Below, piece after piece: positions 17,260 to 25,969 of a stretch of 64,000 bases of DNA. The position numbers were made by a program, and so were the translations under genes. Numbering within the stretch: position 1 is the stretch's first letter; each line of letters starts with the position of its first letter. The stretch comes from Thermus sp. CCB_US3_UF1. GTDB lineage: Bacteria > Deinococcota > Deinococci > Deinococcales > Thermaceae. The notes under the pieces are model-generated. The model was given only the letters and a program-made list of their open reading frames with translations, was not told where the DNA came from and did no database searches. The DNA lies in the NCBI RefSeq assembly GCF_000236585.1, contig NC_017278.1, positions 372,001 through 436,000 of the forward strand. Direction: 5' to 3'.

Positions 17260-18192
17260 CTAGGTGAAGAGGCTGGAGACCGACTCCCCCCGGTGGATGC
17301 GCCAGATGGCCTCGGCGAAGAGGGGGGCCACGGTCAGGGTCTTGAGCTTGGGGCCTTCCTTGGGGAGGCAGGTGTCGGTGGCCGCCACCTCCCGCACCGG
17401 GCTCTTGGCGATCCGCTCCAGGGCCGGCCCCACGTAAACCCCGTGGGTAGCGGCGGCGTACACCTCCTTGGCCCCGGCCTGGAGGAGGGCCTCCACCGCC
17501 TCCACCAGGCTCCCGGCGGTGGAGATCTCGTCGTCCACGATCAGGGCCGTCTTGCCCTCCACCTCCCCCACCAGCATCCGTACCCGTACCTCGGTGTCGG
17601 AAACCCGCTCCTTGTCAATGAAGGCCAGGGGTAGGCCCAGGCGGCGGGCCAGGGAGCTGGCCCGCTTGATGTCCCCGGCATCGGGGGCCACCACCACCGC
17701 GTTTTCCAGGTCCACCCGGGTGGCGAAGTGGTTGGCGATCACCGGCTCGGCAGAGAGGTGGTCCACGGGGATCTTGAAGAAGCCGTGCACCTGGGGGGAG
17801 TGGAGGGTCATGGTGAGGACCCTGTCCGCCCCGGCGGTTTGCAAGAGGTCGGCGATAAGCCTGGCGGCGATGGAGATGCGGGGGGCGTCCTTCTTGTCGC
17901 TGCGGGCGTAGGAGAAGTAGGGGATGACGGCCGTGACCCGGGCGGCGCTGGCCCCCTTGGCGGCGTCGATCATCATGAGGAGCTCCATGAGGTGGTCCTG
18001 TACCGGGGGGGTCAGGGACTGGACGAGGAACACGTCGCCTTCCCGAAGGCTCTCCTCAAAGCGCACGAAGAGGTTGTCGTTGGCGAAGCGCACCGTGGTG
18101 CTCCTCCCCAAGGGGAGGCCCAGGGCCTCGGCGATGGCCTGGGCCAGGGGGCGGTTGGACTGGCCGGAAAAGATCAGGAGGGGGCGGTCCAT
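17260..18192 (-). CDS. prs: Ribose-phosphate pyrophosphokinase (PRPP synthetase)
   Basis: 310 residues from the ATG at 18192 ([18 protein letters not shown]). A TTG at 18204 is in frame but overlaps the TATCTT box at 18203-18208, which argues for the ATG. The enzyme makes PRPP from ribose 5-phosphate and ATP. Motifs: [35 protein letters not shown] (flexible catalytic loop and ATP binding), [13 protein letters not shown], and the PRPP-binding [14 protein letters not shown] near residue 215. Normal length. Confidence 0.96.
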   Translation of the reverse strand: MDRPLLIFSGQSNRPLAQAIAEALGLPLGRSTTVRFANDNLFVRFEESLREGDVFLVQSLTPPVQDHLMELLMMIDAAKGASAARVTAVIPYFSYARSDKKDAPRISIAARLIADLLQTAGADRVLTMTLHSPQVHGFFKIPVDHLSAEPVIANHFATRVDLENAVVVAPDAGDIKRASSLARRLGLPLAFIDKERVSDTEVRVRMLVGEVEGKTALIVDDEISTAGSLVEAVEALLQAGAKEVYAAATHGVYVGPALERIAKSPVREVAATDTCLPKEGPKLKTLTVAPLFAEAIWRIHRGESVSSLFT

Positions 18193-18202
18193 GCCGTTCC
18201 CC

Positions 18203-18208
18203 AAGATA
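18203..18208 (-). promoter_or_regulatory. -10 box TATCTT of prs
   Basis: TATCTT lies 10 bases before the prs ATG; with initiation about 7 bases downstream the leader would be 3-4 bases. Confidence 0.45.
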
Positions 18209-18227
18209 CCACGCCCCCCGGGTATGC

Positions 18228-19358
18228 CTAGAGGGGGGTGATTTCCCGCTGCAGGGGGGTGGTGACCTCCGGGCCCTCCCGGTGGAGGTAGACGTCCACC
18301 TCGGTGCGCACGCCAAACCCTGGCAGGTAGACCCCAGGCTCCACGGTGAAGGCCAGGCCCGGCACCAGGGGGCGGAAATCGTGGGTTTCCAGGTCGTCCA
18401 GGTGGGGGCCAGAGCCGTGCACCTCCTCCCCCAGGTTGTGCCCCGTGCGGTGGCGGACGTAGGCCCCATACCCCTCGGCCTCCAACACCCCCCGGGCCAC
18501 CCGGTCCACCTCAAAGCCCAAGGGGAAGCGCCCCTCCCGGTACCGTTCCGCCACGAAGCGCAGGGCCTCGTCCCGGGCCTTGGCCACGGCCTGGAAGGCG
18601 CGGTGGGCGGCCTCGAGGGGCCCCAGGCCCGCCATCCAGGTGAGGTCGGCGTAGACCCCACCCGGTTCCTTGGCCCAGAGGTCCAGGAGGACCACCTCCC
18701 CCTCCTCCAGGCGCTTTTCCCCCGGCTCGTGGTGGGGGTTGGCGGCGTTGGGGCCAAAGGCCACCATGGGGGGGTGGTCAAAGACCAGGCTCGAGGCCCG
18801 CAAGGAGCTCACCAGCACCGCCTGCACCTCCCTTTCCGTGGCCCGGGGATGGGCCTTTAGGAAGGCCAGGGCCTCTTCCTTGGCGGCCACCAGGCCCTTG
18901 GCTGCCCGGCGGTGGCGCTGCAACTTCTCCTCCCCCCAGGTCTGGAAGAGGAGGAGGAGGGGCCAGGAGGAGACGAGTTCCAAGCCCATCCCCCGGAGCA
19001 GGTCCAAGGTGCCCCCGTCCACCCGGGAAAGGTAGGGGATCTGCCCCCCGGGCACGTACTCCAAGGCGATGCGCCGCAGGCCCCTTAGGGCCTGGGAAAG
19101 CCCCTCCAAAAGGCCTTGCCAGGAGTGGTAGGTTCGCCGCCTTCCCGGTAGGGGAGGGAAGAGGCTTTCCTCAATGGCGTGGCAAAGGAGGAGGGGCTCT
19201 CCCTCCTTGGGGAGGAGGTAGGCGAAGCGGCGGGTGAGGTGGAGGTGGCCCAGGGAGAGGACTTCCAGGGCCAGGGGGTTGCCCCTCCCAAAGGAAAAGA
19301 GGAGCCAGCCGTCCACCCCCTCTTCCCGCAGGGCTTCCTGAACGCGGGGTAGGTCCAT
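18228..19358 (-). CDS. M24 family metallopeptidase (Xaa-Pro aminopeptidase type)
   Basis: 376 residues: an N-terminal creatinase-like domain (1-145) and a C-terminal pita-bread domain. The five metal ligands are recognisable: Asp in [10 protein letters not shown], Asp in [10 protein letters not shown], His in [14 protein letters not shown], Glu in [11 protein letters not shown] and Glu in VRTEVDVYL. Such enzymes remove N-terminal residues preceding proline, in the cytoplasm. The gene is monocistronic by spacing (35 bases before prs) and starts at an ATG preceded by TAGGAT, with no strong ribosome binding site. Confidence 0.88.
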   Translation of the reverse strand: MDLPRVQEALREEGVDGWLLFSFGRGNPLALEVLSLGHLHLTRRFAYLLPKEGEPLLLCHAIEESLFPPLPGRRRTYHSWQGLLEGLSQALRGLRRIALEYVPGGQIPYLSRVDGGTLDLLRGMGLELVSSWPLLLLFQTWGEEKLQRHRRAAKGLVAAKEEALAFLKAHPRATEREVQAVLVSSLRASSLVFDHPPMVAFGPNAANPHHEPGEKRLEEGEVVLLDLWAKEPGGVYADLTWMAGLGPLEAAHRAFQAVAKARDEALRFVAERYREGRFPLGFEVDRVARGVLEAEGYGAYVRHRTGHNLGEEVHGSGPHLDDLETHDFRPLVPGLAFTVEPGVYLPGFGVRTEVDVYLHREGPEVTTPLQREITPL

Positions 19359-19364
19359 GCCCCC

Positions 19365-19370
19365 ATCCTA
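19365..19370 (-). promoter_or_regulatory. -10 box TAGGAT of the M24 peptidase gene, leaderless
   Basis: TAGGAT ends 6 bases before the ATG at 19358; the gap is GGGGGC. Confidence 0.4.
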
Positions 19371-19408
19371 TCCCCTGCAACCTGATGCACGTTTGCCTGC
19401 CCCTTCCG

Positions 19409-19417
19409 TGCTAGGGT
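19409..19417 (+). promoter_or_regulatory. Extended -10 element TGCTAGGGT of the iron-sulfur carrier gene
   Basis: TG-C-TAGGGT is an extended -10. The 12 bases CTTCCGTGCTAG around it (19403-19414 region) recur before the VanW-type gene at 52198-52209. A leader of about 15-20 bases with TAAGGAGG follows. Confidence 0.4.
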
Positions 19418-19439
19418 AGGGGGTAAGGAGGTTTGGGGC

Positions 19440-19817
19440 ATGGTCGAGACCCAGGAAGTCATCCGCATCACCCCCCTGGCGGCGGAAAAGGCCAAGGAGA
19501 TCCTGGCCCGCTACGGCAAGGAGCACGCGGCCATCCGGGTGTACATCAAATCCGGTGGCTGCTCGGGCTTCCAGTACGGCATGGCCGTGGACGAGCGGGA
19601 ACTGGAGGGGGACACCTTCGTGGAGATGCACGGGGTGCGGCTGGTGGTGGACCCCATGTCCCTCCCCTACCTGGTGGGCTCGGAGATCGACTGGGTGGAA
19701 AGCCTCATGGGGGGCGGTTTCACCGTGCACAACCCCAACGCCGCCAGCACCTGCGGCTGCGGCCATTCCTTCCGCACCAAGGACCAGGAGGGGGAGGCCC
19801 GCACCTGCGGCCACTAG
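19440..19817 (+). CDS. erpA: A-type iron-sulfur cluster carrier/insertion protein (HesB/IscA/ErpA)
   Basis: 125 residues. The three ligand cysteines are in GGCSGF near residue 38 and CGCGHSF near 103-105, with the usual 'NPxAxxxCGCG' context ([11 protein letters not shown]). These proteins hold Fe-S clusters and deliver them to apoproteins. ATG has TAAGGAGG 9 bases upstream. The C-terminal tail ([14 protein letters not shown]) is about 15 residues longer than the minimal family and adds a Cys. Monocistronic, followed by a strong hairpin terminator. erpA versus iscA cannot be separated by sequence alone. Confidence 0.9.
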   Translation: MVETQEVIRITPLAAEKAKEILARYGKEHAAIRVYIKSGGCSGFQYGMAVDERELEGDTFVEMHGVRLVVDPMSLPYLVGSEIDWVESLMGGGFTVHNPNAASTCGCGHSFRTKDQEGEARTCGH

Positions 19818-19836
19818 CTCCTCCTAAGGGCTTCCC

Positions 19837-19868
19837 AAGGGGCCTGAAACCAGGCCCCTTAGCCTTTT
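19837..19868 (+). terminator. Terminator after the iron-sulfur carrier gene
   Basis: A perfect 10-base stem, AAGGGGCCTG (19837-19846), AAAC loop, CAGGCCCCTT (19851-19860), followed by AGCCTTTT. Confidence 0.8.
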
Positions 19869-19872
19869 CCCA

Positions 19873-19900
19873 TTGACCTTCAGAAGGGCAAGCGTATAAT
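19873..19900 (+). promoter_or_regulatory. Strong promoter of the peptide-type ABC operon
   Basis: TTGACC (19873-19878), a 16-base spacer and a perfect TATAAT (19895-19900). This is one of the two best sigma-A promoters in the window and fits high expression of a binding protein. Confidence 0.88.
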
Positions 19901-19943
19901 AGCCTCGGCCACTAAGGGAGTGCCGCACACGAAAGGAGGCCAT

Positions 19944-21812
19944 ATGAGGAAACTAGGCAAGCTGGCTGTACTCGGTTTAACCGCTCTGGGCCTGGCCTTG
20001 GCGGGGCCCCAGGACAACAGCCTGGTCATTGGGGCTTCCCAGGAGCCCAGGGTGCTGGCCGGGGACTTCCTCAACGTCATCTCCAACCAGGCCATCAAGA
20101 GCGAGATCCAGCAGTACCTCTTCGCCCCCCTGATCGGCTTCAACGCCGACAGCCAGAACTTCCCCGTTCTGGCCACCGAGGTGCCCACCCAGCAGAACGG
20201 ACGCCTGCGGGTGCGGGACATCGGCGGGGGCAAGAAGCGCCTGGAGATGGACCTCACCATCCGTCCCGATGCCCGCTGGTCCGACGGCCGCCCCATCACC
20301 ACCGAGGACGTGGCCTTCTACTACGAGGTGGGCAAGGCCAAGGGCATGCCCGTCCTGAACCCGGACTACTGGGACCGGGTGCAGCTCCAGGTAAGGGACG
20401 TCCGCAACTTTACCGTGATCTTTGAGCCCGCCTACTACTACGACACCTACGGCTCCCCCATCGGCTACGCCCCCAAGCACGTGATGGGCCCCGAGTGGGA
20501 GAAGGTGAAGGCCGCGGCCCGCAACCTGGATCCCGACAAGGACGCCCAGCGCCTCAACGAGCTTTACCGCAACTTCTTCCTCAAGTTCTCCACCCCGGCC
20601 GAGCTCAACAAGGGCGCCATGGTCTACTCCGGGGCCTTTACCCTGAAGCGCTGGGTGCCCGGCAACTCCATTGAGATGGAGCGGAACCCCAACTTCCCCA
20701 TCAAGCCGGAAGGCGGGGAGAGCCGCTACGTGCAGAAGGTGGTCTACCGCTTCATCCAGAACACCAACTCCCTCCTGGTGGCGGTGATCGGCGGCTCCAT
20801 CGACGCCACCTCCAGCGTGGCCCTCACCTTTGACCAGGGCCGCTCCCGCCAGCTCACCTCCCGCGCCCCTGGCCGCTTTGACATCTGGTTCGTGCCCGGG
20901 GCCATCTGGGAGCACATCGACATCAACAAGTTTGAGAACTGCCAGGCCGTGCGCGACCTGGGCCTGAACGACGTGCGCACCCGCCGGGCCCTGCTCCACG
21001 CCATGAACCGCGAGGGCCTGGTGAAGGCTTTCTTTGACGGCCTCCAGCCCGTGGCCCACACCTGGATCGCCCCCGTCAACCCCCTCTTCAACCCCAACGT
21101 CAGGAAGTACGAGTTTGACCTGCAGAAGGCCGAGGCCCTCCTGGCGGAGATGGGCTGGCGCAAGGGGCCGGACGGCATCCTGCAACGCACCGTGGGCGGC
21201 CGTACCGTGCGGTTTGAGATCGAGTTCGTGACCACCGCCGGCAACGCCATCCGCGAGCGCACCCAGCAGTTCTTCGCCGAGGACCTCAAGAAGATCGGCA
21301 TCGCCGTCAAGATCAACAACGCTCCCTCCGCCGTGGTCTTCGCCGACGACTACATCCAGCGCGCCTCCGAGTGCAAGTGGACGGGGATGTTTGAGTTCGC
21401 CTGGGTCTCCAACCTGCAGGAGGACGGTGGCCTCTTCCAGTACAAGAACCTGAACACCGGGGCCATCATGGTCCCCACCAAGGAGAACAACTACCAGGGC
21501 CAGAACATCGGCGGCTGGCGGAACGACGAGTTTGACCGCCTGACGAGCCAGGCCGTCCTGGAGTTTGACGAGGCCAAGCGCAAGGCCCTCTTCGCCCGCG
21601 CCCAGGAGATCTGGGCCGAGGAGCTTCCCGCGCTTCCCCTCTACTTCCGCGCCAACCCCTACGTGGTGCGGAAGGGCCTCGTGAACTACGTGGCCAGCGC
21701 CTACTCCGGCGGCTACGGCTACCCCGGCTGGAACGCCTGGGAGATCGGCTGGGAGAGCCGCGGGGCCGTGAAGAAGTGGGACCAGGCGAAGTACGCCCTT
21801 TCCGTCAAGTAG
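19944..21812 (+). CDS. Peptide/nickel-type ABC transporter substrate-binding protein (SBP_bac_5)
   Basis: 622 residues from the ATG at 19944 with AAAGGAGG 7 bases upstream; an upstream in-frame GTG at 19920 lacks a ribosome binding site. A Sec signal peptide (MRKLGKLAVLGLTALGLALAG) is cleaved near residue 21; no lipobox Cys. The mature part has the OppA/DppA-type features ARWSDGRPITTEDVAFYYEV, GAFTLKRWVPGNSIEMERNPNF and KAEALLAEMGWRKGPDGI. It captures peptides or related solutes outside the membrane. About 60-100 residues longer than E. coli DppA. A strong terminator separates it from the permease genes. Confidence 0.92.
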   Translation: MRKLGKLAVLGLTALGLALAGPQDNSLVIGASQEPRVLAGDFLNVISNQAIKSEIQQYLFAPLIGFNADSQNFPVLATEVPTQQNGRLRVRDIGGGKKRLEMDLTIRPDARWSDGRPITTEDVAFYYEVGKAKGMPVLNPDYWDRVQLQVRDVRNFTVIFEPAYYYDTYGSPIGYAPKHVMGPEWEKVKAAARNLDPDKDAQRLNELYRNFFLKFSTPAELNKGAMVYSGAFTLKRWVPGNSIEMERNPNFPIKPEGGESRYVQKVVYRFIQNTNSLLVAVIGGSIDATSSVALTFDQGRSRQLTSRAPGRFDIWFVPGAIWEHIDINKFENCQAVRDLGLNDVRTRRALLHAMNREGLVKAFFDGLQPVAHTWIAPVNPLFNPNVRKYEFDLQKAEALLAEMGWRKGPDGILQRTVGGRTVRFEIEFVTTAGNAIRERTQQFFAEDLKKIGIAVKINNAPSAVVFADDYIQRASECKWTGMFEFAWVSNLQEDGGLFQYKNLNTGAIMVPTKENNYQGQNIGGWRNDEFDRLTSQAVLEFDEAKRKALFARAQEIWAEELPALPLYFRANPYVVRKGLVNYVASAYSGGYGYPGWNAWEIGWESRGAVKKWDQAKYALSVK

Positions 21813-21830
21813 CCTGGGTGGTATAGTGGG

Positions 21831-21861
21831 GCCCGCTGGGCTAAAGCCCAGCGGGCTTTTT
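21831..21861 (+). terminator. Terminator/attenuator between binding-protein and permease genes
   Basis: A perfect 11-base stem GCCCGCTGGGC, loop TAAA, GCCCAGCGGGC, then TTTTT. It lies inside the operon, so read-through must supply the permeases, giving excess binding protein. Confidence 0.88.
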
Positions 21862-21887
21862 GAGTGCCATAAACGGGAGGTACAAGG

Positions 21888-22898
21888 GTGTTTGCCTACA
21901 CGGTGCGCAGGCTTTTGCAGATGGTCCCTTTGCTCCTGGCGGCCAGCGTGGTCATCTACGCGCTTTTGGCCCTGCAGCCTGGGGACCCTTTGGACGAGCT
22001 CAGGCGGCAGAACCCCCGCATGACCGCCGAGCAGTTTGAGGCCTTGAAGCGGGCCTACGGCCTGGACCAGCCGATCCACATCCGCTACTTCAAGTGGCTT
22101 TCCCGGGCGGTCCAGGGGGATCTGGGTTACAGCCGTACCTACGGCATCCCGGCGGCGGAGTACATCTTCGTGCAGCGCCTGCCCAAGACCCTCCTCCTCT
22201 CTGGGCTGGCCTTGACCTTGGCCCTCTTGGTGGCCATCCCCGTGGGGGTGTTCTCGGCGGTGCGCCAGTACTCCTTGGCGGACTACGCCATCACCTTCCT
22301 CTCCTTCGTGGGCTTTTCCATGCCGGTCTTCTTCCTGGGCATCCTCCTCCTCTACCTCTTCGCCATCTGGCTTCCCGACCATATCCCCGGTTTCCCCCGC
22401 TTCCCCACCGGGGGGGTGCCGGGCATCCTCTGGGAGGACGTGCGCTCGGGGAACATCGGCTTGGGCCAGTTCCTGGGGCAGTGGGCCTGGCACCTGATCC
22501 TGCCCGTTTTGGCCCTCTCCTCCTTGCAGATGGCGGAGTGGACCCGGTTCATGCGGGCCTCTTTGCTGGAGGTGCTTTCCCAGGACTACATCCGCACCGC
22601 CCGGGCCAAGGGGCTTGCCGAGCGGGTGGTGCTCTACAAGCACGCCCTGCGCAACGCCCTCATCCCCATCGTGACCCTGGTGGGCCTGGCCATCCCTGGG
22701 GTTCTGGGCGGGGCCACCATCACCGAGACCATCTTCAGCTACCCGGGGATGGGCCGGGCCATCTTTGACGCCCTGGTGGAGAAGGACTACAACGTGGCCA
22801 TGGCGGCCCTGGCCTTTTTGGCCCTGATGACCGCCCTCTTCAACCTTTTGGCGGACCTGGCCTACGCGGTGGTGGACCCCCGCATCCGTTACAGCTAG
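21888..22898 (+). CDS. Peptide-type ABC transporter permease (DppB/OppB)
   Basis: 336 residues, GTG start with CGGGAGGT upstream. Six predicted membrane spans; the first lies at 8-28 (QMVPLLLAASVVIYALLALQPGDP), and the cytoplasmic coupling loop reads YIRTARAKGLAERVVLYKHALRNALIPI near residue 230. This is the first membrane half of a dipeptide/oligopeptide importer. Nine bases separate it from the dppC-type gene. The ATPase subunits are not in this window. Confidence 0.92.
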   Translation: MFAYTVRRLLQMVPLLLAASVVIYALLALQPGDPLDELRRQNPRMTAEQFEALKRAYGLDQPIHIRYFKWLSRAVQGDLGYSRTYGIPAAEYIFVQRLPKTLLLSGLALTLALLVAIPVGVFSAVRQYSLADYAITFLSFVGFSMPVFFLGILLLYLFAIWLPDHIPGFPRFPTGGVPGILWEDVRSGNIGLGQFLGQWAWHLILPVLALSSLQMAEWTRFMRASLLEVLSQDYIRTARAKGLAERVVLYKHALRNALIPIVTLVGLAIPGVLGGATITETIFSYPGMGRAIFDALVEKDYNVAMAALAFLALMTALFNLLADLAYAVVDPRIRYS

Positions 22899-22907
22899 AG
22901 GTGAACC

Positions 22908-24095
22908 GTGGCGACGGCAACCGCTTCCCCTAAGCCCCGTACCTTTTTGGGCCTCTTCTGGCGCCGCCTTAGGCGGCACAAGATGGCCATGGCGGGCCTG
23001 GTGGTCATCGTTCTCCTGATCCTGATGGCCCTCCTTGCCCCCTGGATCGCCCCTTACGACCCCACGGCCCAGCCCACGGGGGAGGACGTGGGCCAGTACT
23101 ACTTCAACCCCCCCTCCCGGGAGCACCTCTTGGGCACGGACGACCTGGGGCGGGACGTGCTCTCCCGCATCATCTACGGTTCCCGCATCTCCTTGCTGGT
23201 GGGCTTTGCCGTGGCCCTTTCCAGCGTGATCCTGGGGACCATCATGGGCACCCTGGCCGGGTACTTTTCCGGCCGGCCCCTCCGCTTCTACCTGGGCCCC
23301 TTGCGCCGGGAGCGGGAGGGGTTTTACCCTTGGGGCTTCGCCTTGTGGCGGGTGGTTTCCTGGTTCCTCTACTACGGGGTTTTGTACCTGGTGGTCTCCA
23401 TCGCCTGGGCCTTGGCCCGGGATGGGATCCAGGCGGGGAGCCTGGGGAGCTACCTGGGCTTTGGGCTTACCCTGGCCTTGGCCCTTTGGGCGGCCTGGTA
23501 CGGGCTTTGGGGCCAGATCCGCCTGGACCTGGACATCCTCATCAGCCGCCTCATTGACTTCATGCTCACCATCCCCACCCTGCCCCTGCTCCTGGTGCTT
23601 TCCGCCCTCCTGCGCGACCCCGGGGTGAAGGTGGGGCAGTGGGCCCAAGGGGTCTTCGGCGATGCCGCCAGCGTCTTCATCATCATCACCATCCTGGTCC
23701 TCTTCGGCTGGCTGGGCACGGCCCGGCTGGTGCGGGGCAACATCCTTTCCCTGAGGGAGCAGGACTACGCCACCGCCGCCCAGGCCCTGGGGGCCACGGA
23801 TGGGCGCATCATGTTCCGCCACCTGGTGCCCAACACCATCGCCCCCCTCGTCGTCCAGGCCACCCTGCAGGTGGGTGGGGCCATCCTCACCGAGGCCGCC
23901 CTCTCCTTCCTGGGCTTTGGCATCCAGCCCCCGGTGGCCACCTGGGGCAACATGCTCACCAACGCCCAGGAGTACATCTTCACCGCCCCCTGGCTGGCCC
24001 TGCCCCCGGGCTTCATGATCTTCATCACCGTCTTGGCCTTCAACTACCTGGGGGACGGCCTGCGGGACGCCCTGGACCCCAGGAGCCGGCTCTAA
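22908..24095 (+). CDS. Peptide-type ABC transporter permease (DppC/OppC) with internal insertion
   Basis: 395 residues, about 100 more than a usual DppC. The N-terminal helix (MAMAGLVVIVLLILMALLAPW) and the DppC block REHLLGTDDLGRDVLSRIIYGSRISL are standard; the coupling loop DYATAAQALGATDGRIMFRHLVPNTIAPL is near residue 285. Between about residues 117 and 210 lies an inserted segment rich in Arg/Tyr/Trp followed by two extra hydrophobic stretches (ALWRVVSWFLYYGVLYLVVSIAW and LGFGLTLALALWAAWYGLW). The GTG start is preceded by GAGGTGAACC. Together with the previous gene it forms the translocation pore. Confidence 0.9.
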   Translation: MATATASPKPRTFLGLFWRRLRRHKMAMAGLVVIVLLILMALLAPWIAPYDPTAQPTGEDVGQYYFNPPSREHLLGTDDLGRDVLSRIIYGSRISLLVGFAVALSSVILGTIMGTLAGYFSGRPLRFYLGPLRREREGFYPWGFALWRVVSWFLYYGVLYLVVSIAWALARDGIQAGSLGSYLGFGLTLALALWAAWYGLWGQIRLDLDILISRLIDFMLTIPTLPLLLVLSALLRDPGVKVGQWAQGVFGDAASVFIIITILVLFGWLGTARLVRGNILSLREQDYATAAQALGATDGRIMFRHLVPNTIAPLVVQATLQVGGAILTEAALSFLGFGIQPPVATWGNMLTNAQEYIFTAPWLALPPGFMIFITVLAFNYLGDGLRDALDPRSRL

Positions 24096-24110
24096 CCCCT
24101 TCCTGGAAGA

Positions 24111-24133
24111 GGCGGCCCCCCCGGGGGGCCGCC
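24111..24133. terminator. GC-rich hairpin between convergent dppC-type and truA genes
   Basis: GGCGGCCCCCC and its complement GGGGGGCCGCC are separated by one C, allowing a stem of about 9 pairs. No T-run follows on either strand, so termination would rely on other factors. Confidence 0.5.
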
Positions 24134-24139
24134 CTTGGC

Positions 24140-24901
24140 CTAGGGGAGGAGTTTTTCCCGGGGGTAGGCGGCCTCGAGGAAGTAAAGCCCCTGGGCCGGG
24201 GCCGAGGGGCCGGCCAGGCGACGGTCCGCGGTTTCCAGGATGGCCTTGAGGCTTTCCGGAGGGCGCTTGCCCAGGCCCACCTCCAAAAGGGTGCCCACCA
24301 TCCCCCGCACCTGGCCGCGGAGGAAGCTCGTTCCCCGGAAGTAGAAGCGAAGCTCTGGCCCCGCTTCCCCTTCCACCCGCTCCAGCCGGGCCTCCAGAAG
24401 TTCCCTTGTCCCTTCCCGCACCTCCTCCTTGGCGAAGCCCAGGAAGTTGTGCCGCCCCAGGAGGAGGGGAAGGGCCTCCTCCATGGCCTCAAGGTCCAGG
24501 GGGTGGCGCAGCCAGAGGGCCCGGTGGCGCAGGAGGGGGGAGGGGTGGGGCCTGAGGAGGACCCGGTAACGGTAGGCCCGCCAGAGGGCATCCTTGCGGG
24601 CGTGGAAGTCCTGGGCCACCTCCTGGGCCCTAAGGACCTTCAGGTCCTCGGGGAGGAGGCGGTTGAGGGCCTCAGGGATCCTTTCCGTGGGGATCCTCCC
24701 GGGGAGATCCACGTGGAAGGGCATGGCCAGGGCGTGGACCCCGGCGTCGGTGCGGCCTGCGGCCACCGCCTTGGGGATGGCCCCGATGCGGGCCAGGGCT
24801 CCTTCCAGCTCTCCCTGGACGGTGCGCAGCCCTGGTCTTTGCCGCTGTAGGCCAGCGAACCCGGTCCCGTCGTACTCGGCGAGGATGAGGATGCGGCGCA
24901 C
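24140..24901 (-). CDS. truA: tRNA pseudouridine synthase A
   Basis: 253 residues, GTG start. TruA modifies U38-U40 of tRNA anticodon stems. The catalytic Asp lies in [12 protein letters not shown] near residue 52; other family blocks are [15 protein letters not shown] at the N-terminus, HDFxxF-type HNFLGFAK and [21 protein letters not shown] near 190. The start lies 9 bases after the stop of the iron ABC ATPase gene, so it is the last gene of that unit. Confidence 0.94.
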   Translation of the reverse strand: MRRILILAEYDGTGFAGLQRQRPGLRTVQGELEGALARIGAIPKAVAAGRTDAGVHALAMPFHVDLPGRIPTERIPEALNRLLPEDLKVLRAQEVAQDFHARKDALWRAYRYRVLLRPHPSPLLRHRALWLRHPLDLEAMEEALPLLLGRHNFLGFAKEEVREGTRELLEARLERVEGEAGPELRFYFRGTSFLRGQVRGMVGTLLEVGLGKRPPESLKAILETADRRLAGPSAPAQGLYFLEAAYPREKLLP

Positions 24902-24910
24902 GGGAAAAGC

Positions 24911-25969
24911 TTAATCCGTGCCCACGGGGGTTCTGGGCGGGGGCCCCTCGAGGGCCACCCCCGTCCCGGCCACCCCCACCCAGACCTGGTCCCCCGGGCG
25001 GAAAGGGCTTTCCGGCCCCTCCTGCACCAATAGCTCCCGTTCCGGGGCCAGGAGGCGTACGCGGTAGGTGAGGTCGTGCCCCTTGAACTCCCGGGCCACC
25101 ACCACCCCCAGGGCCCCCGGCCCGGGCCCGGCCCCAGGAGGAAAGAGCCTTAGGGCCTCGGGGCGGAGGGAGAGGAGAAGGGGCCCAAAGGCGGGTTCCG
25201 CCAGGGGCACGGGGCCTAGGCAGGTCTCCGCCTGCCGGCCCTTGCCTTCCCCAGGGAGGAGGTTGGTGCGCCCCAGGAACTGGGCCACAAAGGGGGTCCG
25301 GGGCCGCAGGTAGACCGCCTCGGGCGTGCCCACCTGCTCCAGCCGCCCTCCCCGCATCACCCCCAGGCGGTCGGCGAAGGAGAGGGCCTCCTCCTGGTCG
25401 TGGGTGACCAGGAGGGCGGTGGTCCCGGTCTCCTTGAGGATCTTGCGCACCTCCTCCCGGGTGGCCGCCCGCAGGCTGGCATCCAGGCTGGAGAAGGGCT
25501 CGTCCAGGAGCACCAGCTTGGGCCCGGGAGCCAGGGCCCGGGCCAGGGCGATGCGCTGCTGCTGCCCTCCCGAGAGCTCCCCGGGCCTGCGGTCCTGGAA
25601 GAGGGTCATGCCCACCCGCTCCAGGGCCTTCCTGGCCCGCTCCCAGCGGTCCTTGCCCTTAAGGCCAAAGGCCACGTTGCCCAAGGCGGTGAGGTGGGGG
25701 AAGAGGGCGTAGTCCTGGAAGACAAAGCCTATCCCCCGCCGCTCGGGGGGCAGGGGGGTGATCTCCCGTCCCTCCAGGACCACCCGGCCCTCCTCCGGGC
25801 TTTCCAGCCCAGCCACCACCCGCAACAGGGTGGTCTTGCCGCACCCCGAGGGGCCCAGGAGGGCCAGGATCTCCCCCGGGTAGACCTCGAGGTCAATCCC
25901 CTTGAGCACCTCGTGCTCCCCGAAGCGCTTCCGGACCCCCTCCAGTTTTAGAAGCGGCGCTCGCTCCAA
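24911..25969 (-). CDS. fbpC: Iron(III)-type ABC transporter ATP-binding protein
   Basis: 352 residues from a TTG at 25969 (LERAPLLKLEGVRKRFG) with GGGGGTG upstream; readings further upstream overlap the permease frame and are not supported. Walker A GPSGCGKTT near residue 43, Q-loop FQDYALFPH, signature LSGGQQQR, Walker B KLVLLDEPFSSLD and the switch His in VTHDQEEA are complete. The C-terminal 110 residues form a TOBE-type regulatory domain. It powers the FbpAB importer and overlaps fbpB by 22 bases. Confidence 0.93.
   Translation of the reverse strand: MERAPLLKLEGVRKRFGEHEVLKGIDLEVYPGEILALLGPSGCGKTTLLRVVAGLESPEEGRVVLEGREITPLPPERRGIGFVFQDYALFPHLTALGNVAFGLKGKDRWERARKALERVGMTLFQDRRPGELSGGQQQRIALARALAPGPKLVLLDEPFSSLDASLRAATREEVRKILKETGTTALLVTHDQEEALSFADRLGVMRGGRLEQVGTPEAVYLRPRTPFVAQFLGRTNLLPGEGKGRQAETCLGPVPLAEPAFGPLLLSLRPEALRLFPPGAGPGPGALGVVVAREFKGHDLTYRVRLLAPERELLVQEGPESPFRPGDQVWVGVAGTGVALEGPPPRTPVGTD

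Noticed and set aside
18193-18204. TTG start for prs giving four extra residues (MGNG)
   Set aside because: The TTG overlaps the TATCTT -10 box; the ATG at 18192 matches the family N-terminus.
19977-23822. 1281-residue open frame on the minus strand
   Set aside because: It lies antisense to the complete binding-protein and permease genes, its composition is Gly/His/Val-rich shadow-like, and no start has a ribosome binding site. GC-rich genes give such frames by codon bias.
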